Below the pieces are notes generated by a model that had not been told where the DNA came from, searched no databases, and saw only the letters and a list, made by a program, of their open reading frames with translations. A stretch of 54,179 nucleotides of DNA from SZUA-430 sp964638635. Lineage in GTDB: Bacteria > Pseudomonadota > Alphaproteobacteria > Micropepsales > Micropepsaceae. Below, in pieces: positions 16,500 to 24,015 of the stretch. Each line of letters opens with the position of its first letter. The first letter of the stretch is position 1. The DNA lies in assembly GCA_964638635.1 (NCBI GenBank), contig CAZXAQ010000020.1, positions 1 to 54,179 on the forward strand. The letters are read 5' to 3'. The translations under genes and the position numbers were made by a program.

Positions 16500-17596
16500 G
16501 GTGTCCACCCGCGTTCGGTCGGCAAGCCCTCAGGCTCCTCCTGCCGCTCGATCAGACGAACGCCGTCGGGATCGGCGCGAAACGCCTCCGGATTGTCCCG
16601 CCGGTGATAGGCGAGCGCGACCGCGATCTCGCGCAACACCTCGGTGACGCCATCGCCTTGCACGCCCGACATCATCATCGCGTTGACGCCAGCGACTTCG
16701 GCGAGCGCCCGTCGTTTTCGCTCGACGTCGCCGCTGGTCATCAGATCGGCTTTGTTGAGCACCAAAATCTCAAGCTTGTTCTCCAGCCCGTGGCCGTAAG
16801 CCTCGATCTCGCGCCGCACCTGAACGTAGGCCTTCGCGATCTCCGCCGCCGTCATGCCGCCGTCGACGAGATGCAGCAATACGCTGCACCGCTCCGCATG
16901 GCCCAAGAACCGGTCGCCGAGCCCCACGCCCTCATGCGCGCCTTCGATCAACCCGGGCAAATCCGCAATCACGAACTCCATTCCGTCGATCGCCGCGACA
17001 CCAAGCTGCGGGTGAAGCGTCGTGAACGGATAGTTGCCGATCTTCGGCCGCGCACTGGTGACGGTCGAAAGGAACGTCGACTTGCCCGCATTCGGCTGCC
17101 CGATAATCCCGACATCGGCGATGAGCTTCAGGCGCAGCCAAATCGTCTTCTCTTCCCCCTCGGTCCCGGGCGTCGACTTGCGCGGCGCGCGATTGGTCGC
17201 GCTCTTGAAGTGCGCGTTGCCGAGCCCGCCCTCGCCGCCGCGCGCAATGATGAACTCCTCGCCCGCCCGCGTGAGGTCCGCGAGCAGCGTCTGATTGTCT
17301 TCCGCGAACACCTGCGTGCCCACCGGCACCTTCAGCGTCACGTCGTCCCCGCCAGCGCCAGTGCGGTTCGAGCCCATGCCGCCGGTGCCCTTCTTCGCCT
17401 TGAAGTGCTGCTGGTAGCGATAGTCGATGAGCGTGTTCAGATTGTGCGTCGCCTGCAGGATCACATGCCCGCCGCGCCCGCCATTGCCCCCATCCGGCCC
17501 GCCGAATTCGATGAATTTTTCGCGGCGAAAGCTCACGCAGCCCGCGCCACCGTCGCCGGCTTTGATAAAGAGCCTAACCTGGTCCAAAAACTTCAT
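16496..17596 (-). CDS. obgE: GTPase ObgE/CgtA
   Basis: Essential GTPase for 50S ribosome assembly and stress control. The 366-residue product has the glycine-rich Obg fold (KAGDGGAGCVSFRREKFIEF, GGPDGGNGGRGGHVIL), then the G domain with G1 GQPNAGKST at about 166-174, G2 NYPFTTLHPQLG, G3 IADLPGLIEGAHEG and G4 VLNKADLM. A short C-terminal tail follows. The frame extends 17 codons upstream, but ATG at 17596 gives the standard MKFLDQVRLFIKAGDGG start. In the 165 bases before it a weak promoter (TTGACG at 17711-17716 with a poor -10) can be seen. It overlaps proB. Confidence 0.97.
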   Translation of the reverse strand: MKFLDQVRLFIKAGDGGAGCVSFRREKFIEFGGPDGGNGGRGGHVILQATHNLNTLIDYRYQQHFKAKKGTGGMGSNRTGAGGDDVTLKVPVGTQVFAEDNQTLLADLTRAGEEFIIARGGEGGLGNAHFKSATNRAPRKSTPGTEGEEKTIWLRLKLIADVGIIGQPNAGKSTFLSTVTSARPKIGNYPFTTLHPQLGVAAIDGMEFVIADLPGLIEGAHEGVGLGDRFLGHAERCSVLLHLVDGGMTAAEIAKAYVQVRREIEAYGHGLENKLEILVLNKADLMTSGDVERKRRALAEVAGVNAMMMSGVQGDGVTEVLREIAVALAYHRRDNPEAFRADPDGVRLIERQEEPEGLPTERGWTP

Positions 17597-17761
17597 GGCG
17601 CCACGAGCGTGAGGGGTTGCTCGCCCACCGCGGCCGCCAATCCCCAAAGGCGCCGCCTGAGCACCCCTCTAAGTAGTACGAACAGGCGAAATTCGCGAGT
17701 CTGTTTTAACCGTCAAGGTGAAGGCGCCGGCAGGATTTGAGCCCGCCCGCGCCAATCCGAC

Positions 17762-18334
17762 TCAAGAGGCCGCCATTTCGCAGCTGCGGCCGCCCGTCAA
17801 CGCCAACCACCGTTCCCGCGGCAGCACCATATCGAGACACTTCACCTTCCCGCGCTGCGCCAGGCAGTGGCGCATTGTCTCCTTCGTGTAGCGAAAGCCA
17901 AGCTTGGTGAGGATCGTCCCCGACGCGTGATTGTCCGGGTAGTGCCCCGCCACGATCTTGTCGAGCTTGAGCTCGTCGAATCCATAGTCGCACAACGCCC
18001 TAGCCGCCTCGCTCGCGTAGCCGCGATTCCAATACGGCTGGCCCAGCCAATAGCCGAGCTCCCAGTCGCCGTGATCGCGCACGCCGACGCCGATCCCGCC
18101 GATCAACTCGCCGTCGAGCGCGATGACCAACGTGACACTCTTGCCCCCAGCCCATAAGCCCTCTTGCATCCCGAGCCACGTGTCGGCGGCCTCTTCGGTG
18201 TACGGGTAGGGCAGCATCGCGAGGTTCTTCGCGACGCGCCAATTGTTGGCGAGGGCGATCAGGCGTACGCGGTCGCGCGCCTCAAACGGCCTCAACACCA
18301 AACGCTCGGTCACAATCGGTTCGAACTTCGTCAC
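17762..18334 (-). CDS. GNAT-family N-acetyltransferase (RimJ/RimL type)
   Basis: About 190 residues with the RimJ-like layout: IVTERLVLRPFEARDRVRLI at the N-terminus, then GGIGVGVRDHGDWELGYWLG, PYWNRGYASEAARALCDYGF with the acetyl-CoA loop, and DNHASGTILTKLGFRYTKE. It would acetylate a protein N-terminus or a small molecule; the substrate is unknown. A GNAT gene between rpmA and obgE is a frequent alphaproteobacterial arrangement. GTG at 18334 is preferred because GGAGAG lies upstream; GTG at 18352 has no ribosome site. The rplU-rpmA terminator lies just upstream. Confidence 0.88.
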   Translation of the reverse strand: MTKFEPIVTERLVLRPFEARDRVRLIALANNWRVAKNLAMLPYPYTEEAADTWLGMQEGLWAGGKSVTLVIALDGELIGGIGVGVRDHGDWELGYWLGQPYWNRGYASEAARALCDYGFDELKLDKIVAGHYPDNHASGTILTKLGFRYTKETMRHCLAQRGKVKCLDMVLPRERWLALTGGRSCEMAAS

Positions 18335-18363
18335 GACACGTCTCTCCGTCACAGGCGAGGGAG

Positions 18364-18397
18364 AAAAAAAGAGGGAGATGGCGAACCATCTCCCTCT
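18364..18397 (-). terminator. Rho-independent terminator of rplU-rpmA
   Basis: Read on the minus strand: a 12-bp perfect stem (AGAGGGAGATGG / CCATCTCCCTCT) with a TTCG loop, followed directly by seven T. It lies 60 bases after the rpmA stop and before the GNAT gene, so it separates the ribosomal-protein operon from the GNAT-obgE genes. Confidence 0.9.
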
Positions 18398-18456
18398 GAA
18401 ACTTCTGGACCGCCATCCCGTTTAGTCCGGGTGCGGTCGATATGGTGGACCGCCCC

Positions 18457-18723
18457 TTATGCGCTTGCCGCCGCCGGCTTTACCCAAATGACTTGGCGGC
18501 CGCGCGAGTCGAGCTTGAACGCAACGTTCCCGCCGACGAGCGCGTAGAGCGTGTGATCGCGGCCCATGCCGACGCCCGCGCCCGCATGGAACTTCGTACC
18601 GCGCTGACGCACGATGATGTTGCCCGGCACCACCGCTTGGCCGCCGAACAGCTTCACGCCGAGATACTTTGGATTGGAATCGCGTCCGTTACGTGACGAA
18701 CCGCCGGCTTTTTTGTGTGCCAT
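18457..18723 (-). CDS. rpmA: 50S ribosomal protein L27
   Basis: The 88-residue product MAHKKAGGSSRNGRDSNPKY begins as bacterial L27 does (the N-terminus reaches the peptidyl-transferase centre), continues LGVKLFGGQAVVPGNIIVRQ and ends with GRDHTLYALVGGNVAFK. No N-terminal extension needing cleavage is present. It follows rplU by 6 bases, forming the universal rplU-rpmA operon closed by the terminator at 18364. Confidence 0.99.
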   Translation of the reverse strand: MAHKKAGGSSRNGRDSNPKYLGVKLFGGQAVVPGNIIVRQRGTKFHAGAGVGMGRDHTLYALVGGNVAFKLDSRGRQVIWVKPAAASA

Positions 18724-18729
18724 GACGCC

Positions 18730-19041
18730 CTACCCTTTGATGGCCGTGATCTTCACCGTCGTCAGATCCTGACGGTGGCCACGCGTGCGATGATAGTTCT
18801 TGCGGCGGCGCTTCTTGAACACCTTGATCTTGTCGCCGCGCGAGTGGTCGACGATTTCGGCTTCGACCTTGGCGCCGCTGAGCACGGGTTTTCCGACGGT
18901 GGCTTTCCCGCCGTCGATCAGCATCAGCACCTCGCCGAGCGAAACCTTCGCGCCCTTTTCGCCCGCCAAGCGGTCGATCGTGAGCTCGTCGCCCTGCGCG
19001 ACCTTGTATTGTTTGCCTTGGGCCTTGATGACCGCGAACAT
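18730..19041 (-). CDS. rplU: 50S ribosomal protein L21
   Basis: The 103-residue product starts MFAVIKAQGKQYKVAQGDEL and contains KIKVFKKRRRKNYHRTRGHR, the RNA-binding loop of L21, then TTVKITAIKG. First gene of the rplU-rpmA operon. A good sigma-70-type promoter is seen at 19117-19145, giving a leader of about 70 bases that could hold an autoregulatory structure, though none was recognised. It is divergent from rlmJ. Confidence 0.99.
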   Translation of the reverse strand: MFAVIKAQGKQYKVAQGDELTIDRLAGEKGAKVSLGEVLMLIDGGKATVGKPVLSGAKVEAEIVDHSRGDKIKVFKKRRRKNYHRTRGHRQDLTTVKITAIKG

Positions 19042-19116
19042 TTGAAGCCGTCTTTCGTCTGCAATTGATCAGGGCGGCCGCCGGTGCGAAAACCAGCGTC
19101 GCCCAAGAGGGGCGCA

Positions 19117-19145
19117 CTTATGATGACCCGCGCCACCACTGTCAA
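19117..19145 (-). promoter_or_regulatory. probable promoter of rplU-rpmA
   Basis: On the minus strand TTGACA (-35, perfect consensus, 19145-19140), a 17-base spacer, then CATAAG (-10, 19122-19117). Start of transcription is expected near 19110, some 70 bases before the rplU start. Confidence 0.65.
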
Positions 19146-19175
19146 GGCGGAAAGCCCCGGAATTCGGCCAGTTTC

Positions 19176-20000
19176 ATGAACTACCGCCACGCCTATCACG
19201 CCGGAAACTTCGCCGATGTGCTGAAGCACGGCGTGCTGGCCTGGGTCGTGCGCTACCTGCAGCAAAAGGAAGCACCCTTAGCCCTGATCGACACCCACGC
19301 GGGGGCCGGCGTTTACGACCTGACCGGTGTGGCGGCCGGCAAGACGGGGGAGGCCAAGGACGGCATCCTGCGTCTGGGCCACGGCGGCGGTCCCGCAGCG
19401 CTCCAACCCTATCTCGAAGTCGTTCGCGAGATGAACGGTGCGGAGATCAAATCCTACCCCGGCTCACCGGCGCTCATGCTGGCACTCGCCCGCGCAAACG
19501 ACCGCGTCTTCGCCTGCGAACTTCACCCCGAAGACAGCGAGGCGCTACGCCGCGCGCTCGGCGCCGACCCACGCCTGCGCGTCGCGACGGGCGACGGCTA
19601 CGAACGCCTGCTGACGCTGGTCCCGCCGCGCGAAAAGCGCGGCCTCGTCCTCATCGATCCGCCGTTCGAAGAGCCTGACGAATTCGAACAACTGGCCCGC
19701 GCCTTCATCGCCGCCCACCGCAAATGGCCGACCGGCACCTACGTACTCTGGTTCCCGATCAAGCACCAAAGCGAACTCGACCGCTTCCAAGCTGAACTGC
19801 TGACCTCCGGCATCAAGAAACTGACGTTGGTGACGCTCGATGTTGGCCGTGTGGAGGGCTTGAGCAAGACCGGCCTGATCCTCTGCAACGCCCCGTTCAC
19901 GTTCGGCACCGACTGGAGCGCCGCCGTGGCGTGGCTCACCGAAAAACTCGCGCAAGGGCAGGGCGCCCGCGCCGAAATCGTGGCCTTAACCGGCGACTAG
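19176..20000 (+). CDS. rlmJ: 23S rRNA (adenine2030-N6)-methyltransferase
   Basis: Methylates A2030 of 23S rRNA. The 274-residue product begins MNYRHAYHAGNFADVLKHGV, the family hallmark, then LIDTHAGAGVYDLTG (SAM binding), YPGSPALMLALAR, and VLIDPPFEEPDEF, the DPPF catalytic motif near residue 166. YVLWFPIKHQSELDRF also matches. The frame is open for 37 codons upstream, but ATG 19176 is the conserved start. Divergent from rplU; the tRNA-Ser gene follows 76 bases later on the same strand. Confidence 0.95.
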   Translation: MNYRHAYHAGNFADVLKHGVLAWVVRYLQQKEAPLALIDTHAGAGVYDLTGVAAGKTGEAKDGILRLGHGGGPAALQPYLEVVREMNGAEIKSYPGSPALMLALARANDRVFACELHPEDSEALRRALGADPRLRVATGDGYERLLTLVPPREKRGLVLIDPPFEEPDEFEQLARAFIAAHRKWPTGTYVLWFPIKHQSELDRFQAELLTSGIKKLTLVTLDVGRVEGLSKTGLILCNAPFTFGTDWSAAVAWLTEKLAQGQGARAEIVALTGD

Positions 20001-20008
20001 CGCCTTTC

Positions 20009-20037
20009 TTGCAGCCGAAAGCCGCCTCGGCTATTCA
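20009..20037 (+). promoter_or_regulatory. candidate promoter of tRNA-Ser
   Basis: TTGCAG (20009-20014), 17-base spacer, TATTCA (20032-20037). The tRNA begins 39 bases after the -10 element, leaving a short 5' leader. Seen directly after the rlmJ stop. Confidence 0.4.
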
Positions 20038-20075
20038 TCCCGCCCTCTCAAGGGACCACGCCCGCACTGGACTAC

Positions 20076-20165
20076 GGATGGGTGGCAGAGTGGTCTATCG
20101 CACCGCACTCGAAATGCGGAGTACGGGCAACCGTACCGTGAGTTCGAATCTCACCCCATCCGCCA
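20076..20165 (+). tRNA. tRNA-Ser (anticodon CGA)
   Basis: A complete cloverleaf: 7-bp acceptor stem (GGATGGG with CCCATCC), anticodon stem CCGCA/TGCGG with loop CTCGAAA (anticodon CGA at 20110-20112, reads UCG), a long class II variable arm (GTACGG GCAA CCGTAC), and a T arm GTGAG TTCGAAT CTCAC. The discriminator G is followed by an encoded CCA. The long variable arm identifies serine. A palindromic element begins inside the CCA end. Confidence 0.95.
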
Positions 20166-20229
20166 GCCTTCGCTCGCGAAGCGTGCGAAGGCTGCCACGC
20201 CGAAGCCCTCTTGGGCGAAGGCGGGCGAC
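20162..20229. repeat. palindromic REP-like element fused to the tRNA 3' end
   Basis: Starting at the encoded CCA, AGCCTTCGC (20165-20173) pairs perfectly with GCGAAGGCT (20185-20193) around a loop that can itself pair. A second CGAAGGC (20216-20222) follows a small GCCC-TCTT-GGGC hairpin, so the left arm has two possible partners. I recall similar palindromes after tRNA genes in other proteobacterial genomes, but this was not checked. It may act as terminator or be a mobile repeat. Confidence 0.6.
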
Positions 20230-20325
20230 GCGTCCGCGAGCTACGGCTCGGCAAGCCACATTTTGATCTTCGATCGAACTGTGCTCTGCGAAGCTTCCAT
20301 CGGCGGCCAATCGAAGGAACCCCTC

Positions 20326-20784
20326 ATGAAACCCACCAAGCTCCCCCTCACCGGCGCCTGCCGCTGCGGCCGCGTGAAGATCGAGGTCACCGCCGCCCCG
20401 GTGATGACTGCCGCCTGCCACTGCACCGGCTGTCAGCGCATGAGCGCAAGCGCTTTCTCACTGACGGCGCTGATTCCGAAGGGTGCGTTCCGGGTAACCG
20501 AAGGCGAAACGGTGATCGGCGGGTTGCACGGCGCCGATCTGAATCACAACTTTTGCCCGCACTGCAAATCGTGGATGTTCACCCGCCTCGGCATCCCCGG
20601 CATGGACGCCTTCGTCAATGTGCGCCCCACGATGTTTGACGATTGCAGCTGGTTCTCCCCCTTCATCGAAACGGTGACGAAAGAGAAACTCGGTTGGGCG
20701 ACGACGCCGGCACCGTACAAATTCGACGGCTTCCCGCCGATGGAAGATTTCGGAAAGCTCGTCGAAGAATTCGCGAAAGCGTAG
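20326..20784 (+). CDS. GFA-family (glutathione-dependent formaldehyde-activating-like) zinc protein
   Basis: The 152-residue product has the zinc-binding cysteines of the GFA/CENP-V fold: GACRCGRVKIEV (Cys12, Cys14), ACHCTGCQRMSASAFS (Cys31, 33, 36) and FCPHCKSWMF (Cys77, 80). Family members bind glutathione adducts or have other, mostly unknown, roles; true formaldehyde activation is unproven for most. AAGGAA before ATG 20326 supports this start over the upstream ATG at 20263. The gene stands alone between the tRNA-associated repeat and the oxygenase gene. Confidence 0.88.
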   Translation: MKPTKLPLTGACRCGRVKIEVTAAPVMTAACHCTGCQRMSASAFSLTALIPKGAFRVTEGETVIGGLHGADLNHNFCPHCKSWMFTRLGIPGMDAFVNVRPTMFDDCSWFSPFIETVTKEKLGWATTPAPYKFDGFPPMEDFGKLVEEFAKA

Positions 20785-20882
20785 CCGCTCACGTTCGCGT
20801 GAATCGCCTAACTTTGACGCACTCGTGAATAGCCTCCACCCGCCGCCACCCGCACCCTGCTTTGCAGGGGAGAGACCGGGCG

Positions 20883-21608
20883 ATGAACGCCAAGGCGAAG
20901 TGGGAGCTGTCGAGCCGCCACGACTGGGCGGCTTATGCGCGCCTGTTCGCGCAGGCACGCCGTATTCACATCCCCGACCTGATGGCGCGCGCCGACGCGG
21001 AGGCAGCCTACCGCGCGCTCGCGGAAACGACGGCCTGGAACACGGTGATCAACGCAGGCGCGAAAGTCATCGACCTCACGGACGACATCAAAGCGTCCCT
21101 GACCGCCGAACAAGCCGAAGCGCTCGACCGCAGTGTCGTGGTCTCCGCCGCCCAAGGCTATCAGTTCAAATTCGACAACGTCCGCCTCAGCGAACAGGGC
21201 GAGCCGCACCGCGACAAAGCCCACCCGCTCGCGCCCATCGTCGCCTTCCTGAACAGCCCGCGCGTCCTCGCCGCGATGCGCCAACTAACCGGCCGCCCCG
21301 ATATCGCTTTCGCCGATGCGCAAGCGACCCGCTATGGCCCTGGCCAATTCCTGCACGTCCACGACGATCTCGACCCGGGCAAGAAACGCATCGCGGCCTA
21401 CGTGCTGAACCTGACGCCCGAGTGGTCGCCCGAATGGGGCGGCATCCTGCATTTCATGGACGAAGACGGCCACGTCGCCGAAGGCTACGTCCCGCGCTTC
21501 AACGCACTGAACGTCTTCGAGGTCGGAATCCGTCACTTCGTAAGCTACGTCGCCCCCTACGCGCGCGCACCCCGCCTCAGCGTCACCGGCTGGCTGCGCG
21601 GGAAGTAG
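20883..21608 (+). CDS. 2-oxoglutarate/Fe(II)-dependent oxygenase, prolyl-hydroxylase-like
   Basis: The 241-residue product shows the jelly-roll oxygenase signature: ATRYGPGQFLHVHDDLDPGK with the HxD pair (His160, Asp162), AAYVLNLTPEWSPEWGGIL, distal His218 in EVGIRHFVSYV and Arg231 in PRLSVTGW for 2-oxoglutarate. The spacing fits Tpa1/prolyl-4-hydroxylase-like proteins, which hydroxylate protein side chains. The ATG at 20883 follows a GGGGAGAG ribosome site; an upstream ATG adds 7 residues. It overlaps the convergent oxidoreductase gene by 26 bases. Substrate unknown. Confidence 0.88.
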   Translation: MNAKAKWELSSRHDWAAYARLFAQARRIHIPDLMARADAEAAYRALAETTAWNTVINAGAKVIDLTDDIKASLTAEQAEALDRSVVVSAAQGYQFKFDNVRLSEQGEPHRDKAHPLAPIVAFLNSPRVLAAMRQLTGRPDIAFADAQATRYGPGQFLHVHDDLDPGKKRIAAYVLNLTPEWSPEWGGILHFMDEDGHVAEGYVPRFNALNVFEVGIRHFVSYVAPYARAPRLSVTGWLRGK

Positions 21609-22560
21609 CCGCAGCCCGCACCGCGTCGATCATCGTCATCGATTTCACCGGATCGTCGCCGGCCAGGGGAAACGGCGCGCCATCGAGGAGCGTCGCTGCG
21701 ACCGCCTGAAGCTGCGCCGCAAACGTCGACGGCCCCTCAAGCACCTCGGTGCGCGTCGCGCCGCCAATCGCGACGTCGAGCTTGTGCCCCATCTGCGGCG
21801 CCAGCGGGTTCAGCACGCTGATCGTCCCGCGCTCGCCGGCGATCTTGAGGAACGCTACGAACGCATCGCCGTCCATCCGGCACGCCACCGTCGCCGTCGC
21901 ACCGCCGGGGAAACGCAGCATCGCGGTCGTCTCGGCATCGACGCCGTCGACCATGCGCATCGTCGCGCTCTCGACGACCGGCTCCGCCCCCGTCGCAACC
22001 CGCACCCACTGCAGCGGATAGCACCCGAGATCCATCAGCGCCCCGCCGCCGAGGCGCGCGTTCCAGCGAAACTCGTCCGCAGACTTCGGGATCGGCGCAT
22101 GAAACGCCGCATCGAGCGACACGATCCGGCCGAGCGCGCCGCTGCGGCAGATCTCGACGATCCGATGCCAGAGCGCGTGGTGGCGATAGTGAAACGCCTC
22201 GAACACGCGCTTCCCCGCCCGAGCCGCGGCCTCAAGCACGTGGCCCGCCTCGTCCGCGTTCATCGCGAACGGCTTCTCGACCAGCACATTCTTGCCCGCC
22301 TCAAGCGCCTTGATCGCGATCGCAGCGTGAAACGCGGGCGGCGTCGCCACATAAACGAGGTCGATCGCAGGGTCGGCGATCAGCGCATCGTACGACGCGT
22401 GCACCTTCGCAATCCCGTGTTCACCGGCGAACGCCTGCGCCCGCACCGGATCGCGCGCCGCGATCGCCGCGACCTTTACCCGCGCAACCTCGCGCGCAGG
22501 CGCCACCATCGCGTAGACCGCCACGCGCGCGGCGCCGATGATGCCGATGTTGATAGACAA
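21583..22560 (-). CDS. Gfo/Idh/MocA-family oxidoreductase
   Basis: NAD(P)-dependent sugar-type dehydrogenase of 325 residues. The Rossmann start INIGIIGAARVAVYAMVAPA, the VYVATPPAFHAAIAIKALEA strand, NVLVEKPFAMN with the catalytic Lys in EKP, and FEAFHYRHHALWHRI identify the family. The C-terminal alpha/beta domain is complete. The start appears to be a TTG at 22560 with GGAG upstream; this GGAG lies in the 3' arm of a stable hairpin (22568-22594), so initiation could be controlled. Substrate unknown. Confidence 0.9.
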   Translation of the reverse strand: MSINIGIIGAARVAVYAMVAPAREVARVKVAAIAARDPVRAQAFAGEHGIAKVHASYDALIADPAIDLVYVATPPAFHAAIAIKALEAGKNVLVEKPFAMNADEAGHVLEAAARAGKRVFEAFHYRHHALWHRIVEICRSGALGRIVSLDAAFHAPIPKSADEFRWNARLGGGALMDLGCYPLQWVRVATGAEPVVESATMRMVDGVDAETTAMLRFPGGATATVACRMDGDAFVAFLKIAGERGTISVLNPLAPQMGHKLDVAIGGATRTEVLEGPSTFAAQLQAVAATLLDGAPFPLAGDDPVKSMTMIDAVRAAATSRAASR

Positions 22561-22567
22561 GGTCGCA

Positions 22568-22594
22568 CTCCACGAGCCCCGAAGGGGCGTGGAG
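22568..22594 (-). promoter_or_regulatory. hairpin covering the ribosome site of the oxidoreductase gene
   Basis: On the minus strand CTCCACG-CCCC-TTC-GGGG-CT-CGTGGAG folds into a strong stem, possibly with a C(TTCG)G loop. The 3' arm contains the GTGGAG that would serve as Shine-Dalgarno for TTG 22560. It may be a terminator for the small gene upstream (no T run) or a translational control element. Confidence 0.5.
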
Positions 22595-22618
22595 CACGCT
22601 ACCGCGAACGCTAAGGAT

Positions 22619-22780
22619 CTAGAAGATCAGCGAAAACACGAAGTAGACGCCCGCCCAAGACGCGGCGGCGAGCGTGATCCACGCCGGGATGCTCCACTGC
22701 AGCGGCACGACATCCTGTTCCGGCGCCGCGAACGCGTCGACCGTCAAAGGCATTTTCGTCCTGAAGTGGATATTGCTCAT
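22619..22780 (-). CDS. 53-residue single-pass membrane protein
   Basis: Starts MSNIHFRTKMPLTVDAFAAP and ends with a hydrophobic helix (IPAWITLAAASWAGVYFVF) plus SLIF. It would be a tail-anchored or single-pass inner-membrane peptide. The ribosome site is weak (GGGTGCGGG). The coding pattern (charged polar N-half, one clean C-terminal helix) argues for a real gene, and no other gene explains this stretch. No family recognised. It precedes the oxidoreductase by 58 bases on the same strand. Confidence 0.5.
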   Translation of the reverse strand: MSNIHFRTKMPLTVDAFAAPEQDVVPLQWSIPAWITLAAASWAGVYFVFSLIF

Positions 22781-22922
22781 CCCGCACCCGCACCATTTTT
22801 CTTTGTCGTGATTCGTATGCTCGAATCATCGGTGCACGGAGTTTACCAAACGCGGGGCCCTACAAGTAGCGATCGAACCGTCCGTCCCCGGACGATTTGG
22901 TAGTGCGCCACAGCTTTAGCGT

Positions 22923-22948
22923 GAAAGCACCAACCCTACGTTGGTGCT
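22923..22948 (-). terminator. probable terminator after the ketoacyl-synthase gene
   Basis: On the minus strand AGCACCAAC (its A is the last base of the stop codon) pairs with GTTGGTGCT over a 5-base loop and is followed by TTTC. The 9-bp stem is perfect but the T run is short. Confidence 0.5.
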
Positions 22949-23991
22949 CAGTTGAACGTGATGAGTGCCGAGCCGACCGCAAAGCTCGCGCCGAACCCGA
23001 TCATCAGCGCGTTCTGGCCCTTCTTTGCCTTGCCCTCGGCGATCAGCTGATCGAGCAGCAACGGGATGCTCGCACTCGACGTGTTGCCGGTCTCGGCAAA
23101 CGACGCGCAGAGTTTTGACGGGTCGATCCCCGCCGACTTGCAAGCCGGAATCAGAATGCGCGTGAGATTGGCCTGATGCGGGATCAGCCAATCGATCTGA
23201 TGCCCGTCGTTCATATAGCGATGGATCTCGTCGACCAGAATACGCGTCGCGCCGACCGCAACCGGCGGCCCCGCCATGTACCAGCGCACGTCCTGCGGCA
23301 CTTCGAGCGTCGGATTGCTCGCCTGCATGCCGGCGCCCTTGATCAGGCCGATCGTGCCCGCATCGATCATCGACGTCGCGCGCGTGACCTTGATCGTGGC
23401 GAGGCCCTCGGCGCCCGCCTCCAGCAACACGCCGGCCGCCGCGTCGCCGAACAGCGTCGAAATGCCGAACGCCTTCGGGTCGTAAGCGATACAGCGCGAC
23501 GAAAACTCGACCGCCAGGCACGCGACCCGCCGGTAGCCCATCGCCTGGACCAGGCTCTTGCCAACCGTCAACGCATACATGAACCCCGTGCATGCGTTGC
23601 TCGAAATATCGAGCACGAACGGATGCGCCAGCGCGCCGTACTTCTCGCGCGCCAACGCGACGACCTGCTGTGAAATGCCGGGAAATCCTTGCGTCGACGA
23701 CGACGATACGATGATCGCGTCCAGTGTCGCCCACGCGTGCTCGTCCATCATCTTCTCAAGCAGCGCGAACGCGACGTCGACCGGCATCTCTTCCGGCGCA
23801 AAGAACCGCCGCGCGCGCAAGCCCGTCTTTTGCTCGATGACCTCCGCACGTTGCCGCGCCGTGTCCTCGGCGCCTGCGTCGCGTACATTGCGCGCATGCG
23901 CGCCGTCGATCAGCCTCTGGCCGATATCGCGGTTCGTGACCACGATCTCCGGCAAGATGCTTGCAGTTGCAACGATCGAGACGTCCTGCAT
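22948..23991 (-). CDS. beta-ketoacyl-ACP synthase III-like (FabH family) protein
   Basis: Thiolase-fold condensing enzyme of 347 residues. The catalytic triad is present: Cys134 in ISSNACTGFMYAL, His272 in LIPHQANLTRIL and Asn303 in FAETGNTSSASIPLLL. The N-terminus carries a longer insertion (about 25-55) than housekeeping FabH, so this is more likely a specialised KAS III homologue than the main fatty-acid initiator. The AAGGGG ribosome site supports ATG 23991. The enoyl-CoA hydratase gene lies 24 bases upstream on the same strand, suggesting joint acyl-chain chemistry. Substrate unknown. Confidence 0.88.
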   Translation of the reverse strand: MQDVSIVATASILPEIVVTNRDIGQRLIDGAHARNVRDAGAEDTARQRAEVIEQKTGLRARRFFAPEEMPVDVAFALLEKMMDEHAWATLDAIIVSSSSTQGFPGISQQVVALAREKYGALAHPFVLDISSNACTGFMYALTVGKSLVQAMGYRRVACLAVEFSSRCIAYDPKAFGISTLFGDAAAGVLLEAGAEGLATIKVTRATSMIDAGTIGLIKGAGMQASNPTLEVPQDVRWYMAGPPVAVGATRILVDEIHRYMNDGHQIDWLIPHQANLTRILIPACKSAGIDPSKLCASFAETGNTSSASIPLLLDQLIAEGKAKKGQNALMIGFGASFAVGSALITFN

Positions 23992-24015
23992 GCGAAACCC
24001 CTTGACCAAACCCTA

